Shown one piece after another: positions 1 through 7,923 of a stretch of DNA of 28,710 nt (positions are counted from its first letter, which is position 1; the number at the start of each line of letters is the position of its first letter). Below the pieces are notes generated by a model that was given only the letters and a program-made list of their open reading frames with translations, searched no databases and was not told the origin of the DNA. Source of the DNA: JAIYDJ01 sp038246975 (GTDB lineage Bacteria > Pseudomonadota > Alphaproteobacteria > Rhodobacterales > Rhodobacteraceae); NCBI GenBank assembly GCA_038246975.1, contig JBBRVJ010000021.1, forward strand, positions 1-28,710, given 5' to 3'. The position numbers were made by a program, and so were the translations under genes.

Positions 1-52
1 CAGGTTCAGGGTCTGACGGTTGCCCGTGGGCGATCAGGACAGCATGGGTCAT
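1..52 (-). CDS. Probable CbiX/SirB-type sirohydrochlorin chelatase, N-terminus only
   Basis: Reading leftwards from the ATG at 52-50, an open frame of 17 codons runs off the window edge and begins MTHAVLIAHGQPSDPEP. The hydrophobic strand followed by HGxPSDP is typical of CbiX/SirB-type chelatases, which insert cobalt or iron into sirohydrochlorin and use a His just after the first beta strand. Its ATG overlaps the TGA of the upstream SDR remnant (ATGA), so it probably belongs to the same leftward transcript. A corrinoid-related gene would suit a cluster containing an MttB-type methyltransferase. With so few residues visible the family call is tentative. Confidence 0.5.
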   Translation of the reverse strand, partial: MTHAVLIAHGQPSDPEP

Positions 53-97
53 CCGGGATAGCGCCGGTTCGCCTGACGGAAGACACCGCCGTCGACC
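46..97 (-). repeat. Direct repeat copy B (SDR 3' end plus next start codon)
   Basis: This 52-base segment matches 180-231 with about nine mismatches by hand alignment (about 83% identity) and no gaps, at an offset of 134 bases. Both copies end in a stop that overlaps an ATG (ATGACCC), so the repeat includes the gene junction as well as coding sequence. Confidence 0.75.
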
Positions 98-138
98 CGT
101 CGCCGCGACGGCGTGGCCGCCCCATTGGTGGCGGCGTC
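49..138 (-). pseudogene. Decayed duplicate of the SDR gene's 3' end
   Basis: Between the SDR stop codon and the chelatase-like start lies a frame whose last 15 residues, VDGGVFRQANRRYPG, mirror the SDR C-terminus VDGGAFSQANWPYPT. Further upstream, DAATNGAATPSRRR corresponds loosely to DAAAFVTGQTLW with two extra residues. The rest of the SDR fold is absent. The frame could be read as a 45-residue peptide from an ATG at 186 that overlaps the SDR stop, but the sequence is low in complexity and resembles no protein I know. The best reading is a remnant of a tandem duplication or of a deleted SDR paralogue. Confidence 0.6.
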
Positions 139-179
139 GCCCGTAAAAGACGCTGTGCCTGCGGGTGCGGCGGCGGCTT

Positions 180-231
180 GGGTCATGTGGGATAGGGCCA
201 GTTCGCCTGACTGAACGCGCCGCCATCGACC
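180..231 (-). repeat. Direct repeat copy A (intact SDR 3' end)
   Basis: This is the intact partner of the 46-97 copy. It covers the last 15 codons of the SDR gene, its TGA and the overlapping ATGACCC. In copy A the ATG leads into a low-complexity 45-codon frame. In copy B it leads into the chelatase-like gene. Confidence 0.75.
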
Positions 232-941
232 CACAGGGTCTGTCCGGTGACAAAGGCGGCAGCGTCCGAGATCAGGAACAGCAGAGGCCCGGTCAGGTCG
301 TCTGGCGTGCCGACCCGGCGCAGGGGGGTCACAGCAGCCCAAGTGGCCGCGTAGTCGCCCGCCTCTGACGCGGTGCGGTCCGTCGCAATCGCCCCGGGCG
401 CGATGCAGTTGACCCGTATGCCGTGGGGGCCAAGCTCGGTTGCGGCGACCTTGGTGAACTGTTCGATCCCACCCTTTGAGGCGGTGTAATCGACCAGCCG
501 GGGAAAGGCGTGTTTGTTGCAGCCCGATCCCAGCGTGATGATGCTGCCACCATGGCCCGCGGCGATCATCGCCCTTGCCGCCGTTTGCGTGTTCAGAAAC
601 GTGCCGCGCAGGTTGGTGGCCATCACGGCATCCCAGCGGTCGACAGGCAGGTCCAACAGGGTGCTCCACGTCTGGATGCCTGCGTTGTTGACCATCACCC
701 GGAGCGCTTTGCCGGACCAGGCGGCGGCTTCGGCATGGAATGCCGCGACATGGTCGGGGTTTCCGGCGTCACTTTCCCAGGCGCGGGCGCGACAGCCGGC
801 GGCGGTCAGGTGGTCGGTCATGGCTATGGCTGCCTCGGTCTGGCCAAGATGCGTGAAAGCCACGTCGTAGCCCGCATCGGCCAACGCCAATGTCAGGCTG
901 CGGCCGATGGCGCTGACGCCTGCGGTGATCAGGGCCAGCAC
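183..941 (-). CDS. SDR-family NAD(P)-dependent oxidoreductase
   Basis: This is a classical short-chain dehydrogenase/reductase of 252 residues, the usual length, and presumably a soluble alcohol/ketone oxidoreductase. Visible landmarks are the cofactor motif TAGVSAIG (residues 6-13), NNAG (85-88), Asn110, and the catalytic Ser139, Tyr152 and Lys156 in YTASK. The GTG at 941 is chosen as start because it places the first strand (LALITAG) at the N-terminus and follows the dipeptidase TGA by one base. An in-frame ATG at 986 would add 15 unlike residues. The second glycine of the usual TGxxxGIG motif region is Ala here (SAIG), a mild deviation. Translation is probably coupled to the dipeptidase gene. 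The substrate cannot be read from sequence. Confidence 0.88.
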   Translation of the reverse strand: MLALITAGVSAIGRSLTLALADAGYDVAFTHLGQTEAAIAMTDHLTAAGCRARAWESDAGNPDHVAAFHAEAAAWSGKALRVMVNNAGIQTWSTLLDLPVDRWDAVMATNLRGTFLNTQTAARAMIAAGHGGSIITLGSGCNKHAFPRLVDYTASKGGIEQFTKVAATELGPHGIRVNCIAPGAIATDRTASEAGDYAATWAAVTPLRRVGTPDDLTGPLLFLISDAAAFVTGQTLWVDGGAFSQANWPYPT

Positions 942-942
942 G

Positions 943-2001
943 TCAGGCAGCCCATGTCCGGCCCAGCAGGGACAGCCAGTTTTCATGCGCCAGTTTGCGG
1001 ATCAGGGCATCGGGATAGCCGCGGTCCTTCATCGCGGTCAGCAGTTTGGGCAGACCCGCCACGTCCTTGATGTCCTGAGGCATGGTCGCACCGTCGAAGT
1101 CGGACCCGAGGCCGACGTGATCTTCGCCCAGATAGCTGATCATGTGGTCAAGGTGGTGCAGCATCGGGTCCATCGACATGTCGGCACTTTCCCGCCCGTC
1201 GGGGCGCAGGAAACAGGTGGCGAAGTTCAGGCCGACCATGCCGCCCGAATCCCGGATCATCGCCAGTTGGCGGTCGGTCAGGTTGCGCGAGGTGGGGCAG
1301 ATGGCGTGGGCGTTCGAGTGGGTCGCCACCAGAGGTGCGTCGCTGAGCGCTGCGACATCGTTGAAGCCCGCCTCGTTCAGGTGGCTGAGGTCGATCATCA
1401 TCTTGAGCGCGTTGCACTCCCTGATCAGCCGTTTGCCCGCCTCGGTCAGCCCCGGACCGGTGTCGCCCGTCGAGGGAAAGCGGAACGGGACGCCATTGCC
1501 GAAGATCGTCGGGCGGCTCCACACCGGGCCGATGCTGCGCAGTCCCATGGCGTGAAAGGCGTGCAGGGCGTCAAGGTCGGGGTCGATCGGCTCTGCTCCT
1601 TCCATGTGCATGATCGCGGCGATCTGGCCGGTCGCCATGGCCGCATGAAGTTCGGCGGTGGTGCGGCAAATCCTGAAGTCGGCGGGGGCTGAGCGTTCCA
1701 TCCACATCAGGTGGCCGATCTGCGCCAAGGCGACGGTTTGGGCGGCGTGGTGGTCGATCAGGTCGGGCAGCGGGAAATCATAGGGCGGGTTGTCCATCGC
1801 GGCCAGCATGGCGGGCGCGTCGAAATCGGATGGCGAGGGGATGTAGATCGCAAAGAAGCCCCCGGCAAAGCCGCCCGCCTTCATCCGTGGCAGATCAAGC
1901 TGGCCCTTGCCATCGTCCCCCAGCCAGATCTCGCGGCGCCGGTCGGGGGTGGCGTTGAGGCGGTAGAGGATGTCGTTGTGGCCGTCGAATACGGGGATCA
2001 T
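943..2001 (-). CDS. Membrane-dipeptidase-family (M19) metallohydrolase
   Basis: The 352-residue protein has the features of the renal/membrane dipeptidase family, which hydrolyses dipeptides and related amides with a binuclear zinc site. Likely ligands and catalytic residues are His8 and Asp10 in DGHNDIL, the bridging Glu134 in MHMEGAEP, His207 in IDLSHLN, His228 in ATHSNAH, and Asp301 in GLGSDFDG. No signal peptide is visible, so this bacterial form is probably cytoplasmic. Its stop is one base from the SDR start, so the two genes form a unit. Next to demethylating enzymes and a CocE hydrolase, it may release a small amine or amino acid from an amide or dipeptide, which is inference. Family call secure, substrate unknown. 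Confidence 0.92.
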   Translation of the reverse strand: MIPVFDGHNDILYRLNATPDRRREIWLGDDGKGQLDLPRMKAGGFAGGFFAIYIPSPSDFDAPAMLAAMDNPPYDFPLPDLIDHHAAQTVALAQIGHLMWMERSAPADFRICRTTAELHAAMATGQIAAIMHMEGAEPIDPDLDALHAFHAMGLRSIGPVWSRPTIFGNGVPFRFPSTGDTGPGLTEAGKRLIRECNALKMMIDLSHLNEAGFNDVAALSDAPLVATHSNAHAICPTSRNLTDRQLAMIRDSGGMVGLNFATCFLRPDGRESADMSMDPMLHHLDHMISYLGEDHVGLGSDFDGATMPQDIKDVAGLPKLLTAMKDRGYPDALIRKLAHENWLSLLGRTWAA

Positions 2002-2311
2002 GGGGCGTGTCCTGTTGGCGTTGGAAGTAGTTTAGAGCAGGAAAGGCGTGGGGGAAAGCGCCGTTGGTTTGCTGAGCGGCGGTGGCAAAAGGGGAACCAT
2101 GTCCGATCTTTCTCGGGCTGTTGGTCGAGCCGCAAGGCGGGGGGCCAAGGGGTTTGGCGCAGGCTTGACGGTGGGGAAAATCAGGCCGCGCCTCACTGCG
2201 GCAAGCACTCTGTCGCGCCTGCCGAGGGGCAGGCAGGCTCTGCATGATTTGATTGAGATCAGATCCGGTATGGAACAGGCAGAAGTATACCGCCCCTTTT
2301 ACCCCCCCCCG
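2002..2311. other. 310-base gap without a convincing gene
   Basis: No frame here looks like a protein on either strand. The stretch holds a perfect 7-base inverted repeat (2217-2234), a run of nine C (2302-2310) two bases from the mttB-like stop, and the presumed leader and promoter of the dipeptidase-SDR unit. A weak leftward -10-like TAAACT lies at 2034-2029, but I see no convincing -35 partner. The frames at 1895-2245 (minus) and 2048-2497 (plus) run into neighbouring genes as shadows. Confidence 0.6.
2217..2234. repeat. Inverted repeat (7-bp stem, 4-base loop)
   Basis: GCCTGCC-GAGG-GGCAGGC forms a perfect hairpin about 80 bases downstream of the mttB-like stop in the leftward direction. 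No T-run follows on either strand, so it is not a standard intrinsic terminator. It could be an RNA-stabilising or processing structure between the two halves of the leftward cluster. Confidence 0.55.
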
Positions 2312-3817
2312 TCAGTTCATCGGCGCGCCGCCTTCGGCCTTGCGGCGGGTGACGTAGGCGGTCAGGGTCTCCCAAACAGCGGGATCAAGGCCGGGGTCTT
2401 CGTGTTCGGCCAGCATCTGCTTCCAGACCTGCGTCGCGCGCGCGGTGGCGTCGATGCTGCCTTTTTGGAGCCATTGCGGGTAGTTGTCCCAGTTTGAAAT
2501 CAACGGTGTGTAAAAGGCGTTCTCATACCGCGTCATCGTGTGGTCCGCGCCAAAGAAATGGCCGCCGGGGCCGATGGCTGCGATGGCTTCGGTGGCCAGG
2601 CTGTCCGGGTCAGTCGCAATCGGCGTCAGATAGGCCTGCATCATCGCCAGCATTTCGGCATCCAGAATCAGCTTTTCAAAACTGGCGGTCAGACCACCGT
2701 GCATCCAGCCCGCGGCATGTTCGATCAGGTGCGCGCCGCCCATCACCGACCCCCACAGCGCCATTTGCGATTCGTAGGCTGCCTGCGCATCGACCGCATT
2801 CGCGGCGGTCACGTTGGACGACCGGAACGGCACGCCGATGTGGCGGGCAAGTTGGCCAGAGGCTTGGGCGGCCTTGGTATATTCCGGCGTGCCGAACGCA
2901 GGGGAGCCTGACCGCATGTCGACGTTCGAGGTAAATCCGCCGTACATCACGGGCACGCCGGGGGTGACGATCTGGGTCAGGACGATGCCCGCCAAAGCTT
3001 CGGCATGTTGCAGGGTCAACGCGCCGGCAATCGTTACCGGGGCCATCGCGCCCGCCAGCGTAAAGGGGGTGATGACGTTGACCTGCCCGTAATGCGCCAT
3101 CGCGATCAGGCCTTCGGCCATCGGCACGTCCAGTTGCAGGGGCGAGTTGGTGTTGATGATGCCCAGCAGGGTGGTGGGCAAGCGGTCGACAGGGGTTTGA
3201 AGCATCAGGGCGGCCATTTCCAGCCCGTCCATCGTGCGGGCATGGCCCAGCGTCTGGGTCTGCCAGCTTTTGTCCAGCAGGGTGATCTGCGCCAGATAAA
3301 TGTCCAGATGGCGGGTGTTGGGGGGCAGGTCCATCGGTTCGAACGGGCCGCCGCCTTCTTGATGGATCACGTTCAGGGACTGGATCAGGCGAAGGTAGTT
3401 TTCCATTTCCGCGAAGGTGCCGTCGCGACGGCCATGTTCGGCGTCCATCACATAGGCGGGACCGCCGACCGAGGCGAAGACCGTGTCGGGGCCGCCGAGG
3501 CGGAGGTTTTTGGCGGGATTGCGGGCGGTCAGAGTGAAGCTTTTCGGCACGGTTTTCAGGCGTTCCGCGATCAGATCGGGATCGAGGCGAACACGTTCCT
3601 CGATGATCCGCGCGCCTGCGGCGGCGAAATAGCTGCGCGCGGGCGGGTGGAGGACGCGCAGGCCCGTATCGCGCAGGACTTTCAGGGCGGCATTGTGGAT
3701 GGCTTGCACCTGATCAAGGCTCAGGACGTCGATGGCGGGATAGGTGCGCGGGACCTGGGCGAAGGGGGGTTGGGTGATGCCGCCCATCTGGCGGGCCGGG
3801 CGGCTGCGGCGGGTCAT
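2312..3817 (-). CDS. MttB-superfamily methyltransferase, non-pyrrolysine type
   Basis: The 501-residue protein aligns in style with the trimethylamine:corrinoid methyltransferase family along its whole length. Examples are the N-terminal helix pair around ALKVLRDTGLRVLHP, the central GGPAYVMD, and the Gly/His-rich C-terminal half with GPGGHFFGADHTM. The frame is uninterrupted by TAG, so this is one of the MttB homologues without pyrrolysine. Characterised members demethylate glycine betaine, proline betaine or carnitine and pass the methyl group to a corrinoid protein. No corrinoid protein gene lies in the window. Its ATG overlaps the TGA of the upstream flavoprotein (ATGA), indicating coupled translation. 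I infer that the pair acts on the same N-methylated compound, which I cannot name. Confidence 0.9.
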   Translation of the reverse strand: MTRRSRPARQMGGITQPPFAQVPRTYPAIDVLSLDQVQAIHNAALKVLRDTGLRVLHPPARSYFAAAGARIIEERVRLDPDLIAERLKTVPKSFTLTARNPAKNLRLGGPDTVFASVGGPAYVMDAEHGRRDGTFAEMENYLRLIQSLNVIHQEGGGPFEPMDLPPNTRHLDIYLAQITLLDKSWQTQTLGHARTMDGLEMAALMLQTPVDRLPTTLLGIINTNSPLQLDVPMAEGLIAMAHYGQVNVITPFTLAGAMAPVTIAGALTLQHAEALAGIVLTQIVTPGVPVMYGGFTSNVDMRSGSPAFGTPEYTKAAQASGQLARHIGVPFRSSNVTAANAVDAQAAYESQMALWGSVMGGAHLIEHAAGWMHGGLTASFEKLILDAEMLAMMQAYLTPIATDPDSLATEAIAAIGPGGHFFGADHTMTRYENAFYTPLISNWDNYPQWLQKGSIDATARATQVWKQMLAEHEDPGLDPAVWETLTAYVTRRKAEGGAPMN

Positions 3818-5862
3818 TGCGCAGCCATGCTGTCAGCAGTCGCAAAGGCGGCATCGCGGCGCAAGATGGGGCGTGAATTGGCCAGATCGCGGGCGGTGCG
3901 GTGACCCTGCCAGATGGCATGAGCAATGGCGCCGGGGGCGTTGGCGTCCCCCGTCAGGTGGAGGTTCGGCAGGTCATGGAGGTCGGATTGCAGGGGCGAT
4001 CCGCCCTGACGTAGACCGACGATGATCAGGGAGCGGACCTTCAGCTGCATGGCTTCGCCGGTCATGATCTGCGCGAGGTGCAGGGTTTCACCGTCGAATC
4101 CGGTGACGATCTGCAAGGTGTGATAGCCGATACCGCGCCGTGCAAGGGCTTGATGTATCAGGGGTTGTTCGTTGGTCAGGAAGGTCCAGGCCGATGCCGC
4201 GCCTGCGGTGGTGGTGTAGGTCACGGCATGACCCTTTTCGTGCATGTCTTCGGCGATTGCCGTTCCCAGCGCGTAATTGTCGAAGTCGAATACGGCGATG
4301 GGGCCTTCGGGCTGTGCGCCGTTGGCGAGATCGGTGGGGGTGTAGATGCGGGGGGCATCCAGCGGGGCTGTGGGCAGTTCGTTCGCGCCGCACAGGTTGG
4401 GCAGCCATGATGACCCGGTGGCGAGGATGGTGTGGTCGGCCGCGAAATCGCGGATGTCTTGCGCGGTGAGTTCAGAGTTGGGGTAGAGGGCGACATTGTT
4501 CAGCTTGCGCAATTGGCCAAGGCGGTATTCAGCGACGCGGTTCCATGTTCTGAGACCGGGCAACGAGGTTTCATACCGGAGCCGCCCGCCGAAGTCGGAT
4601 TTGTCGGTCAGGGTGACTTGGAAACCCCGCCGCGCGAGAGTCAGCGCGGATTCGAGGCCGGATGGCCCGCCACCGACGATCAGGACGGTGCCTGTACCGT
4701 CTTTGGGGGTTTTCTCGGGGTGCCATCCGCGCCGCCATTCCTCGCCTGCCGTGGGGTTCTGGGTGCAGCGGACCCAGACGCCGTCATGCCAGGACGAAAT
4801 GCAGATGTTGCAGCCGATGCATTCGCGAATGTCTTCCTCGCGGCCTTCGTCGATCTTGTTGGGCAGGTAGGGATCGGCGATGGAGGGTCTGGCACCACCG
4901 ATCAGGTCGAGGATGCCGCGTTGCAGCATGGAAACCATCGTGTCGGGCGAGGTGAAACGGCCGACGCCGACAACGGGTTTGGCGGTGATGGACTTGACGA
5001 ATTCGATGGTGGATTCGTGGCTGCCCTCGGGCGTGAAGCGCGAGGCGGCGCAGTCGAAGGCGGAATAGTCCATTTTCACGTCGAACAGGTCGGGGGCGTC
5101 TTTGAGGTAGTGAATAACCTCGTGGGCCTCTGAGGCGTGGGTGTCCGAGGGGCGGGTCCGGAGTTCCTGCATGGATATCCGCAGGGCGACGGCGCAGCGG
5201 CCTTGCGTGGCGTTGCGGACGGCGTCGATCAGGTTTTCGGTGAGCCGCGTGCGGTTTTTCACGCTGCCGCCGTAGGCATCGGTGCGCGTGTTGTAGTCGG
5301 ACAACAGGAACTGATAGGGCAGATAGCCCATGCCGGAATAGACGTAGTGAATGTCAAACCCGGCAGTTTCCGCGCGGATCGCGGCGTCGGCGTGCCAGCG
5401 GATCAGGTCCTTGATATCGCTGGCGTCCATGATCTTGGGGCGGGCTTGCGACATGAAGGGGACATGCGTGGCCATCCACGGGATGCCGGACGGCGACAAG
5501 GCGGGAAGCCGGGTGGTGCGGTTCATCGCGGCGGCCCCGCCGTGCCACAACTCGACCCCCGCAAGCGCGCCGTGTTCATGGACGGCGTCTGTCATCAGCA
5601 GATGCGCCTTGATGTCGGACGTGTCCCACAGGGTGGCGTTGGGAAACGGGCTGTCATCCGAGGACGGGTCTACCGAACACGCCCCGGTGCACACGACGCC
5701 CCAGCCGCCCTCGGCCTTCATGCCGCGAAAGGCGGCGCGGACATGGGGGGCGGCGTTGGTCATGCCAGAGGCGTGAGGCACCTGAAAGAAGCGGTTTCTG
5801 GTGATCTTCGGGCCGATCTGCAGCGGTTCGAACAGGGAGTCGTAGCGGGGATTGCGGGGCAT
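3814..5862 (-). CDS. TMADH/DMADH-type iron-sulfur flavoprotein (N-demethylase-like)
   Basis: The 682-residue protein has an Old Yellow Enzyme-type FMN barrel (about 8-340), a 4Fe-4S site at Cys348, Cys351, Cys354 and Cys366, and a C-terminal dinucleotide-binding half with GGGPSG. It resembles trimethylamine dehydrogenase (about 730 residues), including ARPSIADPYLP and CTQNPTAGEE. From memory of that enzyme, the flavin-linking Cys30 corresponds to Ala31, bowl residue Tyr60 to Ala61, His172 to Met178 and Trp264 to Phe260, while Trp355 is kept as Trp358. FMN is therefore probably non-covalent and the substrate differs from trimethylamine. Related enzymes demethylate dimethylglycine or N-methylproline. 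The start at 5862 has AAGGAG six bases upstream; an ATG at 5970 would add 36 unlike residues and cross into the divergent gene. Confidence 0.92.
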   Translation of the reverse strand: MPRNPRYDSLFEPLQIGPKITRNRFFQVPHASGMTNAAPHVRAAFRGMKAEGGWGVVCTGACSVDPSSDDSPFPNATLWDTSDIKAHLLMTDAVHEHGALAGVELWHGGAAAMNRTTRLPALSPSGIPWMATHVPFMSQARPKIMDASDIKDLIRWHADAAIRAETAGFDIHYVYSGMGYLPYQFLLSDYNTRTDAYGGSVKNRTRLTENLIDAVRNATQGRCAVALRISMQELRTRPSDTHASEAHEVIHYLKDAPDLFDVKMDYSAFDCAASRFTPEGSHESTIEFVKSITAKPVVGVGRFTSPDTMVSMLQRGILDLIGGARPSIADPYLPNKIDEGREEDIRECIGCNICISSWHDGVWVRCTQNPTAGEEWRRGWHPEKTPKDGTGTVLIVGGGPSGLESALTLARRGFQVTLTDKSDFGGRLRYETSLPGLRTWNRVAEYRLGQLRKLNNVALYPNSELTAQDIRDFAADHTILATGSSWLPNLCGANELPTAPLDAPRIYTPTDLANGAQPEGPIAVFDFDNYALGTAIAEDMHEKGHAVTYTTTAGAASAWTFLTNEQPLIHQALARRGIGYHTLQIVTGFDGETLHLAQIMTGEAMQLKVRSLIIVGLRQGGSPLQSDLHDLPNLHLTGDANAPGAIAHAIWQGHRTARDLANSRPILRRDAAFATADSMAAQ

Positions 5863-5955
5863 CGGTCTCTCCTTGCTGAACGTTCGTATCGTAAGACGGA
5901 TTTGAATTTGTGGGAAGCGATTCTTGTTGTATGGTTGTTCAACAGGAGGATCGTC
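5863..5955. promoter_or_regulatory. Divergent promoter/operator region
   Basis: This 93-base, locally AT-richer spacer separates the leftward flavoprotein unit from the rightward hydrolase-regulator unit and must carry both promoters. Rightward, TTGTGG and TATGGT 16 bases apart are a weak sigma70-like pair. Two short palindromes are candidate operators: GAACGTTC (5878-5885) and GTTG-N2-CAAC (5934-5943), the latter touching the hydrolase ribosome binding site. The TetR protein encoded two genes on is the obvious candidate ligand-responsive repressor, by inference from position. Confidence 0.5.
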
Positions 5956-7923
5956 ATGCAATTTCCCCATCAGGTTGACGTGATCGAGAACCTGTTCATC
6001 CCGATGCCGGATGGCGTTTTGCTGGCGGCCAAGGTGTGGCGCCCGGCGGGGGTCAGGGCTCCGGTGGTGCTGGAATATCTACCCTACCGCAAACGGGATG
6101 GCACGCGGGCGCGGGATCAGGGGATGCACGGATATCTGGCGGGCCATGGTTATGCCTGCGTGCGGCTGGATATGCGCGGGATGGGGGATTCGGGCGGCAT
6201 CCTGCACGGTGAATATACCCGGGTCGAACTGGACGACGGGGTGGCGGCGATTGACTGGCTGGCGGCACAGGACTGGTGCGACGGGCAGGTGGCGATGATC
6301 GGCATTTCGTGGAGCGGGTTCAACGGCTTGCAGATCGCGGCGATGCAGCCGGCTGCGTTGAAGACGGTGATCACGGTGGGGTCGACGGACGACCGCTATG
6401 CGACGGATGTGCATTGGGTGGGGGGCTGTCTGTCGAAGGACAATTTCGACTGGTCGGCGACGATGCTGGCGCAGAACGATCTGCCGCCCGACAGTGCGAT
6501 TGTGGGGGATCGCTGGCGCGCAATGTGGGGTGAGCGGATGCAGGCCAACAGGCCTTGGATTCTCGATTGGCTGGCACATCAGCGGCGCGATGACTATTGG
6601 CGGCACGGGTCGATCTGCGAGGATTTCTCGCGGGTTAAGGTCCCGGTTTATGCGGTTTCGGGATGGGCGGACAACTATTCCGAGGCGGTGCCGCGCCTGA
6701 TGGCGGGGCTCTCCGGGCCCCGGTTGGGGTTGATCGGGCCTTGGGCGCATTCCTATCCGATGGATGTGGCGGTGGAGCCTGCGATTGGCTGGCTGCAAGA
6801 GGTTTTGCGCTGGCTGGATCACTGGCTGAAAGGCGCGGAAACCGGCATCATGGACGAGCCGACGCTGCGGGTCTGGATGCAAGATGGGGTGCCGCCGGCG
6901 ACCTGTTACACGGCGCGGCCTGGGCGGTGGGTGGGCGAGGCGGTCTGGCCGTCGCCCCGGATCATCGACCAATCATTTTCTTTGGGGATTGGTGAGGTGA
7001 ACATCTGTTCGCCCCTTTGGGTTGGCTTGGGTGCGGGCGAAATCGGGCGCTATGGCAATGATGCCGAATGGCCGGGCGATCAGCGCGAGGATGACGCGGG
7101 GTCGCTGGTGGTTCTGTTCGATCCCCTGAGCGAGGCCGTTGAAATCATGGGCGCGGCGCGGGTGCGGCTGGCGTTGCGCTGTGACAAGCCGCAGGGGTTG
7201 GTGTGTGTGCGGCTGTGCGATGTGGCACCGGATGGGCGGTCCACGCGGGTGACGGTGGGGTTGTTGAACCTGACGCACCGCGATGGGCATGGAGAGCCTG
7301 CGGCCTTGGTGCCGGGGGAGCGATATGTGGTTGAGGTGGAATTGGACGATATCGCCCACAGCTTTGCGGCGGGGCATCGGGTGGGGGTTTCGGTGTCGAC
7401 GGTTTACTGGCCGATTGCCTGGCCCTCGCCGGAACTGGCGGGCGTGACGGTCGATCTGACGGCCTCGGCGCTGATCCTGCCGGTGCGACCCCCTGACCCT
7501 GCCGATGCCGGGTTGCGGGCGTTCGATCCGCCCGAACAGGCCGAACAATGCCCGGTGATCTGGCATGAAACCGCACCCACCCATCCGCGCCGGGTGGTGC
7601 GGGATCTGCTGTCGGGCCGGATGGAGGTGGATTTCCCGCGCTGGACCTATGCGTGCGAGATGGTGGATATCTCGCAAACCGTCACCTCGTCCGGCCATGT
7701 GCGGTTTGTGATCACCGATGGCGATCCTTTGACGGCCGTGTGCGAGACGGAATATGCGGTGATGCTGGCTCGCCCCGACGTGGTGGCGGGTCATTGGAAC
7801 AAGGGGCGGCTCTGGTGCGATGCCACGCATTTCCATGTGGAAGTTGACCTGCGCGTGACCGAGGATGGCGTTACGGTGTTTGAAAACCAGTGGCGCGAAA
7901 GTTTCCCGAGGGATCATGTCTGA
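5956..7923 (+). CDS. CocE/NonD-family serine hydrolase
   Basis: The 655-residue alpha/beta hydrolase belongs to the Xaa-Pro dipeptidyl-peptidase/cocaine esterase family, which cleaves esters and amides. The nucleophile is Ser118 in GISWSG, with Asp239 in SGWADNY and His265 in GPWAHSYP completing the likely triad. A beta-rich C-terminal domain of the XPDP type follows (about 310-550), then an extension of roughly 100 residues common in longer family members. No signal peptide is seen. AGGAGGA five bases upstream fixes the ATG at 5956. A much longer open frame reaches back to 5137 but lies antisense to the flavoprotein gene. The stop overlaps the TetR start by 8 bases. It probably opens an ester or amide bond early in the pathway, which is inference. 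Confidence 0.92.
   Translation: MQFPHQVDVIENLFIPMPDGVLLAAKVWRPAGVRAPVVLEYLPYRKRDGTRARDQGMHGYLAGHGYACVRLDMRGMGDSGGILHGEYTRVELDDGVAAIDWLAAQDWCDGQVAMIGISWSGFNGLQIAAMQPAALKTVITVGSTDDRYATDVHWVGGCLSKDNFDWSATMLAQNDLPPDSAIVGDRWRAMWGERMQANRPWILDWLAHQRRDDYWRHGSICEDFSRVKVPVYAVSGWADNYSEAVPRLMAGLSGPRLGLIGPWAHSYPMDVAVEPAIGWLQEVLRWLDHWLKGAETGIMDEPTLRVWMQDGVPPATCYTARPGRWVGEAVWPSPRIIDQSFSLGIGEVNICSPLWVGLGAGEIGRYGNDAEWPGDQREDDAGSLVVLFDPLSEAVEIMGAARVRLALRCDKPQGLVCVRLCDVAPDGRSTRVTVGLLNLTHRDGHGEPAALVPGERYVVEVELDDIAHSFAAGHRVGVSVSTVYWPIAWPSPELAGVTVDLTASALILPVRPPDPADAGLRAFDPPEQAEQCPVIWHETAPTHPRRVVRDLLSGRMEVDFPRWTYACEMVDISQTVTSSGHVRFVITDGDPLTAVCETEYAVMLARPDVVAGHWNKGRLWCDATHFHVEVDLRVTEDGVTVFENQWRESFPRDHV

Noticed and set aside
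2217..2234. Hairpin as an intrinsic terminator for the MttB-like gene
   Set aside because: No U-run follows the stem in the leftward direction. It is kept only as an inverted repeat.
2048..2497. 149-codon plus-strand frame in the 310-base gap
   Set aside because: Its second half is antisense to the MttB-like gene, and the first half has no recognisable protein features.
2312..3817. Pyrrolysine-containing MttB
   Set aside because: There is no in-frame TAG in the gene, so it is a non-pyrrolysine homologue.
5137..5955. Long N-terminal extension of the CocE-type hydrolase frame
   Set aside because: It lies antisense to the flavoprotein. The ATG at 5956 has a strong ribosome binding site and starts the known fold.
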